Part shown: piece after piece, positions 43,504 to 53,500 of the stretch
Layout: the number at the start of each line of letters is the position of its first letter
Position numbering within the stretch: position 1 is the stretch's first letter
From: CAZWKQ01 sp964634005
GTDB taxonomy: Bacteria; Bacteroidota; Bacteroidia; Bacteroidales; JACABE01
Assembly (NCBI GenBank): GCA_964634005.1
Contig: CAZWKQ010000001.1
Span: 382,975-446,974, forward strand
DNA length: 64,000 nt
Direction: 5' to 3'
Program-made: the position numbers and the translations under genes
The notes under the pieces: generated by a model
The model's database searches: none
The model's input: only the letters and a program-made list of their open reading frames with translations
Told to the model about the DNA's origin: nothing

Positions 43504-46500
43504 CTATGCCTTTGTAAACTTAATATAAAACTCCGTTCCTTTTCCTTCTTCCGATACAAACCATATTTCTCCTTTGTTCGTCTCTATTATGCTTTTAACT
43601 ATTGCCAATCCCAAACCCATTCCCGATGATTTGGTCGTAAAATTCGGAGAAAATATCTTTTCTTTCATTTCATTATCTATGCCTCTACCATTATCTTTAA
43701 TTTTTAGCGTAACGCTTGTATTGTCTTTAGTTAACTCAATTATTATCAAACCTTTTTCATCACTTTGCACTGCTTGAATTGCATTTTTAATAAGGTTATT
43801 GAAAACTTGTATCATCTGCTTTTTATCGGCATAAATAAGGCAATTATCTTCAATTTTAGTTTCTATTTCAATATTATTGTCAACACTTGTAATAAACAAA
43901 TTTACAGTAGATTGTAATATTTCTGAAAGATTTAAAATACTAAAATTAGTGGACGACATTTTTGCAAAATCGGAAAATTCTGAGGCAATTTCCGAGAGTG
44001 AATCTATTTGTTCTATCAATGTTTTTGAAAACTTGTTAAGTCTTTTATCCCAATCATCAACCTTGTCATTCCATGCTTTTTGAAGATGTTGTATGCTAAG
44101 TTTCATAGGTGTCAGAGGATTTTTTATTTCATGAGCAACTTGTTTTGCCATTTCACGCCAAGCCTGCTCTCTTTCCGATTTAGCGAGCATTTCGGCGCTT
44201 AGGGCAATTTGGTCAATCATCGAATTATAGTCTTTTATTAATTTACCTATTTCGTCATTCCTGAACCACTCTATCTTCTCATTAGATTTACCTAACTTCA
44301 GCTGAGACATTTTTTCCTGAATCAATCGTAATGGTCTTGTAATATAATTTGAAATAAAAATTGCGATTAATAATGCTATTGAAGTTAAAAATATATAAAT
44401 ATTCAAATAAGTAGTTAAAAATGAAGCTATTTCTCTTTTTATTTCATTGTGTTTTGCAAAATAAGGAAGGTTTAAAAAAGCAACTAATTTATTATCAATA
44501 TTTTTAAATGGAATATATGCCGATAAATACTCATATTTACCTATTTTTTCTTTATTGATGTAAATATTCTTTTCTTTCTTGTAAAGTTCGTAGTATGCAA
44601 TAGGATTTATTTTTTCAGAAATAAGATTTTCTTCAAAAATCTGAGAACGTGAGGAAGCAATCAGATTACCGTTTGTATCGTATAAGTTTATATCCGTAAA
44701 GAAAATATTCGATAGGTTCACAAGCATATCATAAATAGACTCATTTTGGCTTAAATTGATTTCTTTCACCCCTCCTATTAGCGTTTCAAGTTCTACTAAT
44801 ACTGAATGAGCTTTTTCAGTCAGTAATTCTTTATGTTTCTCATTATTCAACGATGAAATATATATTAATGTAGAAACGCCAACCAGAAGAAAAGAAATCA
44901 GCAATATTGTTATTATTGATAGTTGAAGCCTTAATTTAAAACTGGATTTTGTAAACTTTGTTTTCGATAAATTTCCAAAAAAGAATAGAAATAAAAGTAA
45001 AAAAATTGCAAAAAATGAAAACAAATAAGAAAAAGGCAGAATAAACCCGAAAAAGCTTTGATTCTTTTGGCTTAAAATTAATAATGATTTTTCATTTGGA
45101 CGATATATCAAATGATTATACCCGTCTTGATCAATAAAATAGTAGGTTTTTTCTTTGTAATTTTTAAAATCAATTGTATTATAGTATTTCGATTTACCGA
45201 AGTTCTTATATAGCAAACCATTGTGATAACGTGCATAAGAATATGACGATATATCCTGCAATGTATTGGCTTTTTTATCAATCAACAATTCGGGATATCC
45301 CAAGTCTTTTATTATAAATTTCGCATTTAACTCAATATAGATTGAAGTTCTGAGCATTGAATCGGGGCTATGCTCAAAAAGCCTGATAAGTGATATATAG
45401 TTTTTTTCATATACATTATCATTAAGCAAAAATAGATTTTCGGTCATTGTTGGCATTCCATGAGCCGTAATTTTGTCATAAAAGAACTTGTCGCAATTAT
45501 AATACCCAAAATCAGGTTTAATAAATAAATTCTGAAAGTCTTTACATACAGTAATTTGAGTATTATATTTACTCCAATACCCTTTGAAATATTTATACTT
45601 TAAGTGATTGATTATTTCATTTTCAGGGGCAAATGATTTAATTAAATTGCTAAGGGTTGTGTCGTTCTTTATTTTTTTATATATATCGCTATACAAATAC
45701 TCGCTCATAGGATCGTTTTCAACAGCAAGTTTTTGCATTAAAAGTTTTCTTTTATCTTTTTCTTTTTGCTGATTGAATTGATTAAAACCTAAAGAAGCAA
45801 ATACGGAAAAAATTAATAAGTAAATTCCGTAATAGTATATTTTTTTTATTTTGTTTTTATAACTTTCTGTTATAAAAGCTGTAATTGAAAATATAATCGT
45901 AAATGAAACAAAGGCTAATCCCTCACTAAATAAAATTTTACGATAAAAAAATAGAGAAGCTAAAAACGATAAAATTGCTATTAATACAACAGTTTTTCTT
46001 TCGCTGTAATTGAATATTATTTCTATTATCTTACTTATCAGCAATACTAAGGAAATATTTATTACGGCAAGTATAATTAAAACAATAATACTTAAATAAT
46101 TTAGTGATAATGGGTTGTTTATAGTCAAACTAATACCTGAATCAATAATTAAACTTCTAAACAATTGAGAATAGCCTATCAAAAGGGTAAATACTACTAA
46201 AGTCATTAAAAAAACAATAATTAAGCTTAACTTCCCTTTTGTTCCTGAAGTTTTTGTTTCAGTACGATAAAAAATCAAGGATAAAATAAAGACAATACAG
46301 ATATTCACTGTCAAATCTCCTAAAGATGGCAATATGCCTGACGAAGCGTAATAAAACGGACTAAATAGTTTTGATTGATATAAGAAATCCGGAATCTGAA
46401 AATAATATATCAGCCATCTTAAAATTAATATATCTAAAGAAAATACAATGAATAATACAATTTTATTTTTATCGAAAATTTTAAGCCTTAAATAAATATC

Positions 46501-47157
46501 ATATAAAAATGAAATAAAAATAATGAAGGCAATCAAGTAAATAAGAAATATTAAAAAAACCGACAATTCATTATATGGTTTTGATTTTTCGAATTGTACA
46601 GAAAATAAGAAATTGTTTTTATTATCGTAAATATTCTGCGTACCTTTATCAATCGACAAAACTATATTTGAAGGTACTTTTATTTCCGATTGAAACTGAT
46701 TTTCGAGGTATTCGTTTTGATAGTTATATTCTTTTTTTATAAGCTGTACATAAACAAAATTATTTTTACCCGATACTTTATTATTAGCCAAATACCACCC
46801 GTTAGAAAATTTAAAAAATCCGGGAAATGAATTTTTAATGTTTACTGGGTTAACCGAGTTATTCGACCAAAATATCAACGAGTCATTTTCGTAGATAAAT
46901 AAAGTATTGTCGGTACCATTTTTGTTTACAAATGTTAACAGTTTTGAGTTATCTGAATTTTTGTTATAAAAAGTAACAACTTTTTCTAAAAATTCTTCGC
47001 TATTTTCAATTTTCTTAAAAATAGCTTTTTGTAATTTTTTTCTGCAATACTCTATATTATCCGATCTTTTCTCAAAATTAATCAGAATCTGAGCTAAGAT
47101 TATAAAAAATAAAACTAAAGATATTTTGAAGAAAATCCTATGTTCTTTTATTCTCAT
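43504..47157 (-). CDS. Large NtrY-like membrane histidine kinase
   Basis: A 1217-residue sensor kinase. About a dozen membrane helices in the N-terminal 950 residues: one at residues 10-25, a block of eight or so between 200 and 460, further helices near 725-750 and 775-795, and one near 935-955. HAMP begins about 955 (RPLRLIQEKMSQL). HisKA contains AHEIKNPLTPMKLSIQHLQKA with the phosphorylated His. HATPase_c has NLIKNAIQAVQ (N box), IKDNGRGID and TTKSSGMGLGLAIVKSI. The two large periplasmic regions lack a known sensor domain I can name. No response regulator is adjacent. An alternative is that it senses the envelope state, as in NtrY/WalK relatives. Confidence 0.9.
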   Translation of the reverse strand: MRIKEHRIFFKISLVLFFIILAQILINFEKRSDNIEYCRKKLQKAIFKKIENSEEFLEKVVTFYNKNSDNSKLLTFVNKNGTDNTLFIYENDSLIFWSNNSVNPVNIKNSFPGFFKFSNGWYLANNKVSGKNNFVYVQLIKKEYNYQNEYLENQFQSEIKVPSNIVLSIDKGTQNIYDNKNNFLFSVQFEKSKPYNELSVFLIFLIYLIAFIIFISFLYDIYLRLKIFDKNKIVLFIVFSLDILILRWLIYYFQIPDFLYQSKLFSPFYYASSGILPSLGDLTVNICIVFILSLIFYRTETKTSGTKGKLSLIIVFLMTLVVFTLLIGYSQLFRSLIIDSGISLTINNPLSLNYLSIIVLIILAVINISLVLLISKIIEIIFNYSERKTVVLIAILSFLASLFFYRKILFSEGLAFVSFTIIFSITAFITESYKNKIKKIYYYGIYLLIFSVFASLGFNQFNQQKEKDKRKLLMQKLAVENDPMSEYLYSDIYKKIKNDTTLSNLIKSFAPENEIINHLKYKYFKGYWSKYNTQITVCKDFQNLFIKPDFGYYNCDKFFYDKITAHGMPTMTENLFLLNDNVYEKNYISLIRLFEHSPDSMLRTSIYIELNAKFIIKDLGYPELLIDKKANTLQDISSYSYARYHNGLLYKNFGKSKYYNTIDFKNYKEKTYYFIDQDGYNHLIYRPNEKSLLILSQKNQSFFGFILPFSYLFSFFAIFLLLFLFFFGNLSKTKFTKSSFKLRLQLSIITILLISFLLVGVSTLIYISSLNNEKHKELLTEKAHSVLVELETLIGGVKEINLSQNESIYDMLVNLSNIFFTDINLYDTNGNLIASSRSQIFEENLISEKINPIAYYELYKKEKNIYINKEKIGKYEYLSAYIPFKNIDNKLVAFLNLPYFAKHNEIKREIASFLTTYLNIYIFLTSIALLIAIFISNYITRPLRLIQEKMSQLKLGKSNEKIEWFRNDEIGKLIKDYNSMIDQIALSAEMLAKSEREQAWREMAKQVAHEIKNPLTPMKLSIQHLQKAWNDKVDDWDKRLNKFSKTLIEQIDSLSEIASEFSDFAKMSSTNFSILNLSEILQSTVNLFITSVDNNIEIETKIEDNCLIYADKKQMIQVFNNLIKNAIQAVQSDEKGLIIIELTKDNTSVTLKIKDNGRGIDNEMKEKIFSPNFTTKSSGMGLGLAIVKSIIETNKGEIWFVSEEGKGTEFYIKFTKA

Positions 47158-47495
47158 TTAATTTTTTCAGCTAAGTTAAATTTAATTGATAACAAAATTA
47201 AAGCCTTTTATTTTTATTTTTTCTTATAAAATCTGACAAAAAAGCCAAAACGTTAATTATCAATAATATAACTTTGGCTTAAAATTAACGCTTTAAATCA
47301 AAGATCTCTTAAAAAACATATAAACATACTCTACAAGGATAAAAATGCGTATAAATGCCTTAAATTCGATTTAGTATATTTATTTGTAAAAAGGAGGCAG
47401 AACTGATTTACTCGAGTAAATTTTTCGACATAAAAAGACAAAAGAATAGTTTTCATTTGTAAAAAACTATAGAGAAAGTTTAAAATTAAAAAATT
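47158..47495. other. 338-bp intergenic region with interleaved inverted repeats
   Basis: Between the histidine kinase start and the mnmG stop, both minus strand. It holds two interleaved 8-bp inverted repeats: AAGCCAAA (47242-47249) with TTTGGCTT (47273-47280), and CGTTAATT (47251-47258) with AATTAACG (47283-47290), in order A-B-A'-B'. A 16-bp perfect palindrome ATTTACTCGAGTAAAT lies at 47406-47421. No reading frame of note. Confidence 0.6.
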
Positions 47496-49367
47496 TTATC
47501 TGCCGAGATAAACTATTAAAACAGAAATATCAGATGGCGATACTCCAGAAATTCTAGAAGCCTGCCCTATTGTTTTGGGTTTTATTTTATTGAGTTTTTC
47601 GCGTGCTTCAAAAGAAAGTGATTTTAGTTTATGATAGTCAAAATTCTCATGAAGCACAATGTTTTCGAACTTTCCGAGTTTATCTGCTATTTCCTGTTCT
47701 TTTTCAATATATCCTTCGTACTTAATGAAAATTTCAGCTTCCTCATAAATTTCATCGTTATTAACTTTAATTTCTTTTATTTTAGTACTTAACTCACTAT
47801 CGAACGACATTAGATCGGACAAATATATCTGAGGTCGGAGTAATAAATTGGAGAGTTTTACTTTTTGCTGAATTTCGGCAGTTTGTTTTTCCTTGAGTAA
47901 ATCGTTGACTTGTTCGGGTTTTATACTGTAATTCTTAATAAAATGTATTACTTTTTCCAAGTTTTTCTTTTTTTCGACAACTCTATTATACCTATCTTCA
48001 GAAGCCAAGCCAATTTCATAAGATAGCGGAGTTAATCTTAAGTCGGCATTATCTTGTCGCAATAAAATCCGATATTCGGCTCGCGATGTGAACATACGAT
48101 AAGGTTCATCGACACCTTTTGTAACCAAATCGTCAATTAGAACACCTATATAAGCCTGATGGCGCTTTAAAACAAATTCTTCCTTATTATTAATCTTAAG
48201 ATGTGCATTAATTCCAGCAATCAAACCCTGTGCCGCTGCCTCTTCGTAACCAGTTGTTCCATTGATTTGGCCGGCGAAATACAAGTTCTGAACTTTTTTA
48301 GTTTCCAGTGTATATTTTAGCTGAGTTGGTGGAAAATAATCATATTCTATTGCATATCCTGGTTTGATAATTTTGGCATTTTCAAATCCGTGTATTCTTC
48401 TTAATGCGCTAAATTGAACATCTTCGGGCAAAGATGAAGAAAACCCGTTTAAATAATATTCATTTGTATTCCAGCCTTGAGGCTCTAAAAAAAGCTGATG
48501 CTTATCCTTATGTGAAAATCTTTCAATTTTATCCTCAATCGAAGGACAATATCTTGGACCTATGCCTGAAATTCTTCCGGTAAACATAGGCGACTTGCTG
48601 AAGCCGGTACGTAAAATATTGTGTACTTCGATGGAAGTATATGCTAAATAACAACTTCTTTGCTTTGTCAATACCGGTGTGTCGGTAAAAGAAAATTTGC
48701 CCGGCTTTTCATCTCCTTTTTGCTCTGTTAATGCATCGAAATTAATAGTTCTACCGTCAATTCTGACGGGTGTTCCTGTTTTCATTCTGCTATATTCGAA
48801 GCCCAAAGATGATAAATATTCGGTAAGTCCATTTGCGGCTTTTTCGCCAATACGACCTCCTCCGAAATTTTTCTCTCCGATATGAATTACACCGTTCAAA
48901 AATGTGCCATTTGTAAGAATAACAGCTTTGGAATAAATAGTAAGCCCTAAACTTGTTTTTACACCTAAAACGATGTTGTTTTTTACTTCGAGTGCAACAA
49001 CCATATCCTGCCAAAAATCGACATTAGGCGTATTTTCGAGCATATTCTTCCACATTGAAGAAAACATCATTCTGTCGCTTTGAGCTCTCGGGCTCCACAT
49101 TGCAGGTCCTTTAGATCTGTTGAGCATTCGGAACTGAACCATAGTTTTATCGGTTACAATAGCTGAATAACCTCCCAAAGCATCGATTTCGCGCACTATT
49201 TGACCTTTAGCAACGCCTCCCATAGCAGGGTTACACGACATTTGTGCAATATTATCGAGATTCATAGTGATAAGCAAGACCTTTGAACCTAAATTTGCTG
49301 CCGCTGCTGCTGCCTCACATCCTGCATGACCCGCTCCTACTACTATTATATCGTACTCACCAAACAT
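47496..49367 (-). CDS. mnmG: tRNA uridine-5-carboxymethylaminomethyl modification enzyme MnmG (GidA)
   Basis: A 623-residue FAD-binding protein. The dinucleotide motif VGAGHAGCEAAAAAANLG lies near residue 11, GGVAKGQIVREIDALGG near 50, the MTGTPxR-like MKTGTPVRIDGRTI near 200 and the C-terminal GYIEKEQEIADKL and LNKIKPKTIGQASRISGVSPSDIS. With MnmE it installs the cmnm5 group on U34 of several tRNAs in the cytoplasm. The parS-like site lies 57 bp upstream of its start. mnmG is often a neighbour of the replication origin. Confidence 0.96.
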   Translation of the reverse strand: MFGEYDIIVVGAGHAGCEAAAAAANLGSKVLLITMNLDNIAQMSCNPAMGGVAKGQIVREIDALGGYSAIVTDKTMVQFRMLNRSKGPAMWSPRAQSDRMMFSSMWKNMLENTPNVDFWQDMVVALEVKNNIVLGVKTSLGLTIYSKAVILTNGTFLNGVIHIGEKNFGGGRIGEKAANGLTEYLSSLGFEYSRMKTGTPVRIDGRTINFDALTEQKGDEKPGKFSFTDTPVLTKQRSCYLAYTSIEVHNILRTGFSKSPMFTGRISGIGPRYCPSIEDKIERFSHKDKHQLFLEPQGWNTNEYYLNGFSSSLPEDVQFSALRRIHGFENAKIIKPGYAIEYDYFPPTQLKYTLETKKVQNLYFAGQINGTTGYEEAAAQGLIAGINAHLKINNKEEFVLKRHQAYIGVLIDDLVTKGVDEPYRMFTSRAEYRILLRQDNADLRLTPLSYEIGLASEDRYNRVVEKKKNLEKVIHFIKNYSIKPEQVNDLLKEKQTAEIQQKVKLSNLLLRPQIYLSDLMSFDSELSTKIKEIKVNNDEIYEEAEIFIKYEGYIEKEQEIADKLGKFENIVLHENFDYHKLKSLSFEAREKLNKIKPKTIGQASRISGVSPSDISVLIVYLGR

Positions 49368-49423
49368 TATTAATTTTTTTGTTTACAAGCTTTAATTCTT
49401 ACTTTCGTTGATACACTCATATA

Positions 49424-49439
49424 TGTTTCACGTGAAACT
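49424..49439. promoter_or_regulatory. parS: parS chromosome-partition site
   Basis: TGTTTCACGTGAAACT matches the consensus TGTTTCACGTGAAACA at 15 of 16 positions; the central 14 bp GTTTCACGTGAAAC are a perfect palindrome. It lies in the noncoding 220-bp space between mnmG and ybeY. parS is bound by ParB to condense and segregate the chromosome near the origin. Confidence 0.88.
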
Positions 49440-49535
49440 AATCGCTAAATATTAAATTAACTTTCTTAAACTCAGAGTTTACAGTTGTAATTTAGTTCAC
49501 ACTTTTAAAATTTTATTTCAATTACTAAAAAACAG

Positions 49536-49566
49536 ATAAAAATCGCAAAAGTTTTTGCGATTTTTA
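49536..49566 (-). terminator. Terminator of the DUF4175-ATPase-ybeY operon
   Basis: Perfect inverted repeat AAAAATCGCAAAA / TTTTGCGATTTTT (49538-49550 and 49553-49565) with a 2-base loop, 22 bp after the ybeY stop on the minus strand; the T-rich 3' arm continues the stem. Confidence 0.7.
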
Positions 49567-49587
49567 TAACTAAACAATAATAAATTT

Positions 49588-50019
49588 TTAATTTAATTTT
49601 TTCAGCAAAGATAGTGAATTATCTTCTTTTTGACGCATCAGTTGCTTTTCGGCTTTTGTTTTATCGCGATAACCAATCAAATGCAGCACACCATGAGCCA
49701 TAACCCTGTTTAGCTCTTGATTAAAGGGAACTTTAAACTTTACGGCATTTTCTTCTACTCTGGTAATGCTTATAAAAATATCACCGCTTATTTTTCCTTT
49801 ATTTTCGGCGGTGTAATCAAAAGTAATAATATCTGTTAAAGTGTTATGCTTGAGGTATTGCTTATTCAGCTCACTTAAATAATCATCATCAGTAAATATA
49901 AACGTAATGTTTCCGGGTATTTTATTTTCTGAAACAATCAATTCTTTAATCCACTTTTTTAATAAAGTTTTATTTTTTATTATTTTGGCGTATTGCTCAG
50001 AATAGAAAAAAATTCCCAT
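49588..50019 (-). CDS. ybeY: rRNA maturation endoribonuclease YbeY
   Basis: A 143-residue metalloprotein. The zinc motif is AHGVLHLIGYRDKT near residue 107, with two histidines; the third His of the usual HGxLHLxGYDH is replaced by RD, as I recall for Bacteroidota members. Other conserved parts are NITFIFTDDDYLSELNKQYL, TLTDIITFDYT and GDIFISI. It takes part in 16S rRNA 3'-end processing and ribosome quality control. Located 6 bp downstream of the RsbW-like gene in the same operon. Confidence 0.92.
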   Translation of the reverse strand: MGIFFYSEQYAKIIKNKTLLKKWIKELIVSENKIPGNITFIFTDDDYLSELNKQYLKHNTLTDIITFDYTAENKGKISGDIFISITRVEENAVKFKVPFNQELNRVMAHGVLHLIGYRDKTKAEKQLMRQKEDNSLSLLKKLN

Positions 50020-50025
50020 TTATAA

Positions 50026-50514
50026 TTAAGATTTTGAAACAGGATGCTGTTTTGAAACTTGATGATATTCATCTAAAGCCTGTTTACGGTTTTCAATAAT
50101 AATTTGATTAATATTACATAAATCAAACTTTATTTTTATTGTTTTACCTCCGTCGAGAAACTCAACTTTATCGGAAAGGCTTTTAATAAGGTATAAACCT
50201 CTTCCGGATGTATTTTCCTGGTTTATATCGGTAGGATCGGGTAAATTATTATAATCGAAACCATTGCCTTGATCGTGAATTATAAAAATGAATGATTTAT
50301 TATCTTTTCCGAATTTTATATCTACATTTTTGGTATTATTTTCTTTATTACCATGAGTAATTGCATTCTTAACCGCCTCAGTTACAGCTACAGATATATT
50401 ACCGAAAATAGTATTATTTATATTATATTCTTCGCATAATTCTTCAATAAATCGCTGCACTATCAGCAAGTTTTGTAAGCTTGAAGCTATTGTAATTTTT
50501 TTTAACACATTCAT
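50026..50514 (-). CDS. RsbW-like anti-sigma/serine kinase ATPase
   Basis: A 162-residue HATPase_c_2 protein. N box AVTEAVKNAITHGNKEN near residue 50, G1 box IHDQGNGFDYNNLPDP near 92 and G2 region TSGRGLYLIKSLSDKVEF near 118. The family includes RsbW and SpoIIAB, which bind sigma factors and phosphorylate anti-anti-sigma partners. No sigma factor or antagonist gene is nearby, so its partner is unknown. It lies between ybeY and the DUF4175-like gene with no more than 6 bp of spacing, in one operon. Confidence 0.88.
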   Translation of the reverse strand: MNVLKKITIASSLQNLLIVQRFIEELCEEYNINNTIFGNISVAVTEAVKNAITHGNKENNTKNVDIKFGKDNKSFIFIIHDQGNGFDYNNLPDPTDINQENTSGRGLYLIKSLSDKVEFLDGGKTIKIKFDLCNINQIIIENRKQALDEYHQVSKQHPVSKS

Positions 50515-53500
50515 TTACTTGAAATTGTAAAAATACTCATTCACTTTTGTTTTATAATAACTATTAAAGGCGGGTTGAACATTTCTTAATAATTCCTGCT
50601 CATTTGCCTTTAGCCTATTATACTGAAAAAATGAATTTGGGTTACTATATTTTTGTTCTTTTGCTTCGTTTGATTCTCTTCTTTCTTCTTGTTCCCTCTT
50701 CTGCTCTGCCTTTTCATGCTCTAGAAGTCTTGTCAGAATTTCTTTTTGTCGATTTAATGTTTCTTGAGAAATAATTTTATTAACCAAATCTGTTTCAGTT
50801 TTTTCCATTTGGTTCATTAATTCATTCAATGAGTTAGATGGTTTTTCGCCGTTTTTCTTTAGTTCATCGATATATTGCTGCATTTGTCGTCTGATAGCTT
50901 CTTGTTGTGCTGCCATTCTTGCCAATTGCTCGCTCATAGTTTGCCCCTGAGTAGTTTTCTGACCATCGGGTTTATTTCCTTTTTTAAGTTGTTCTATTTG
51001 CTTATTGAGTTCTTCCTGCAACTGACGCATCGATTTCATTGATTTTTGAGAGTTTTTACCGCTACCCGGTTTTGAACAAGATGAATTTCCTTTTCCTGAC
51101 TTTTTTTTCATCGAATTCATCTCTTTTTTCATATTCTCCATCGATTCATTTAAAAGTAAAGCCAAATTGTTTACAGCGGTCATTATATATTGCTGACGAC
51201 TTACTGCATTTTGATTTTGTAATGTATTAATGTAAGCAATGGTATTCATTGCAAGTAAGTCATTAAGAGTTTTTTCGAGATTATTGTTTATGTCGGAGAT
51301 TTCTTTATTTATAACAGGCTGAACTCTTATTTGCCTTTTACTTAATGCAATCAGAGAATCTTCAACCATTTTTAAATCGTCTTTTATTTGACTTTGCTCA
51401 TTAATAACTTCCTGATATTTTGGGTCTCTGACACTTGTTGCTTGTGTTTTATTCAGCAATGCTTCCTGTTTAAATGAAATTTTTATCAAATTTTTTAAAA
51501 TCGCTCTAATTGTTTCAACATCCTCACCCATTTGTTCCATTTCATTTTCCATTTGCATTTCCTGCATTTTATCGGCTAATTCTTGCATTTGTTTAGCTGC
51601 ATTATTCTGCGATTTTGAAGCTTTGCCGCTTTTACCGTCTTTTAGAGCATCTGTACTGTTCTTTTGTTCCTGACTTATTGAATTTTCTTTATTTATATCT
51701 CTTTTAAACTGATTGGGATTTTCGAGTTCTTTGTTCTTTTGTTCTAATTCATTGAATTTATTTTTGATTTCTTCAAATTCCTGATTTAATTCATTTTGCT
51801 TTTTAATCAGTTCTTCAGTTTTCTTTTTCCCTTCGGCAGTTTCTTCCGCTAATTTTTGTTGTTCTTTTGCTAACTTATCGAGTTTTTCGATACTTTCAGT
51901 AAGTTTTTTTTCAAAATCAAGTTGTTTGAATAATTCCAAATTCCTGTCCAATTGCCTAGATATGTCCTCAGTATTCATTTTAATTTTTTCGAGCATATCC
52001 CCTACTTTGTTTTTATCGATATTTTCCATTAATTTTTGAAGTTCCTCGAACATTTTTTTCATTTCATCATTCATTATATTCTCGAACAATTTCTCTAGCT
52101 CCTCCTGTTTTTTCAAAATTTCTTCGTCGATTTTTTTAAACTGTTGTTCTTTTACTGTATTCTCTTTGTTTTGTAGTTTAATTTGTTCAATAGATTCTTT
52201 TATTTCGCTTTGTTTATCCAATAAATCTTTTATTTGTTTTTTTTCTTCCCATGACAAAGTTTTTTTATCTATAAGCTTTCTGTTAAGGTCTTTTACTTGT
52301 TTTATCAATTTATTGGCTTCAAGTATAGTTTTCTCGATTTGCGACTTTATTTGCTTATTGTTTTCTTCTGTTTGCTTTTCAATTTCTTTTATTGTAGGCG
52401 CTTTATAATACATCTGCTGACTTTTGGCAGATTTAGGCCCGTTGATTGCATCATTATCGAATACTTCAAAATAATATGTAATTTCATCTCCGGGACTTAT
52501 ATTTAAACTGCTTATATCAAAAAAATAATAGAAATCCTGCTGATTTGTATTAATATTTATAGGAATATTGATTTCCTTCTCTGTTTTTATTGATGTATCT
52601 TCTTTGTTTATCAGTTTATAATGAAAATTTAACTTCGAAAATCCGTAATCATCTTTTATATCGCCTTTGAAGTAAGAAACAAAATCGTTTAAAGTATCTT
52701 TTGCTTCCTGAATTGATATTGAAGGATAAGCATCGGGTACTACATTTACATTATATAAAACAGAGTCGGAATTAAGAAATTTGCTATTTTTAGGTTTTAT
52801 TGAATAATTGAAACTCTTAAAAGCAAACTGAGAAATAGTAAACAGTTCGTTCTTGTTTTTATTTAAGATAATGTTTTTATCTTCTAACAAGAAAGTTAAC
52901 TCTGATGTTTCACGTGTAACAAAGTTCCATATAATTTTCGTTCCGTATGGAACAACTAAATCACCATTATTTTCGATTATCTCATTATTTTTTCCTATAT
53001 ATTTCGGGTATATCAACTCAATAATGAAATTGGTGATAATGGGTTTTGGGATTACATTAATAGTATAAGGTTTTGATAATATATCTGCGGCAAAAAGCTG
53101 AAATACCGTATTCTTTTGAATATTTTTAAAAGTGTATTTAAAAGTTACTGTATTTACTTTTTCCATTAAAAATTTTACACCATCGTTTATTACATATATC
53201 TGAGAGGGGATTTCATTGCCATTTACTTCAACATTAAGCTGAAAATCGCTGAATTGTAATGTTTCCATGCTCGAGTTTTTTATATTAAAGGAAAAAGGAG
53301 CAGGTTTTTCGTAAAAAGTATTGTAGTTTACAATTCTTTCAGATGCATTAGTAATTATGTCGGGCTTAAAAAGCAATATCACTATAATTATGAACAGGGG
53401 CAGGTAAATGTATTTTAAAAATTTTAAATTAGATTTCAAATCTATCGCTTTTAGAAAAGGGACTAATTTTATTTCGGAAATTTTTTGGTTAATCCCTGCC

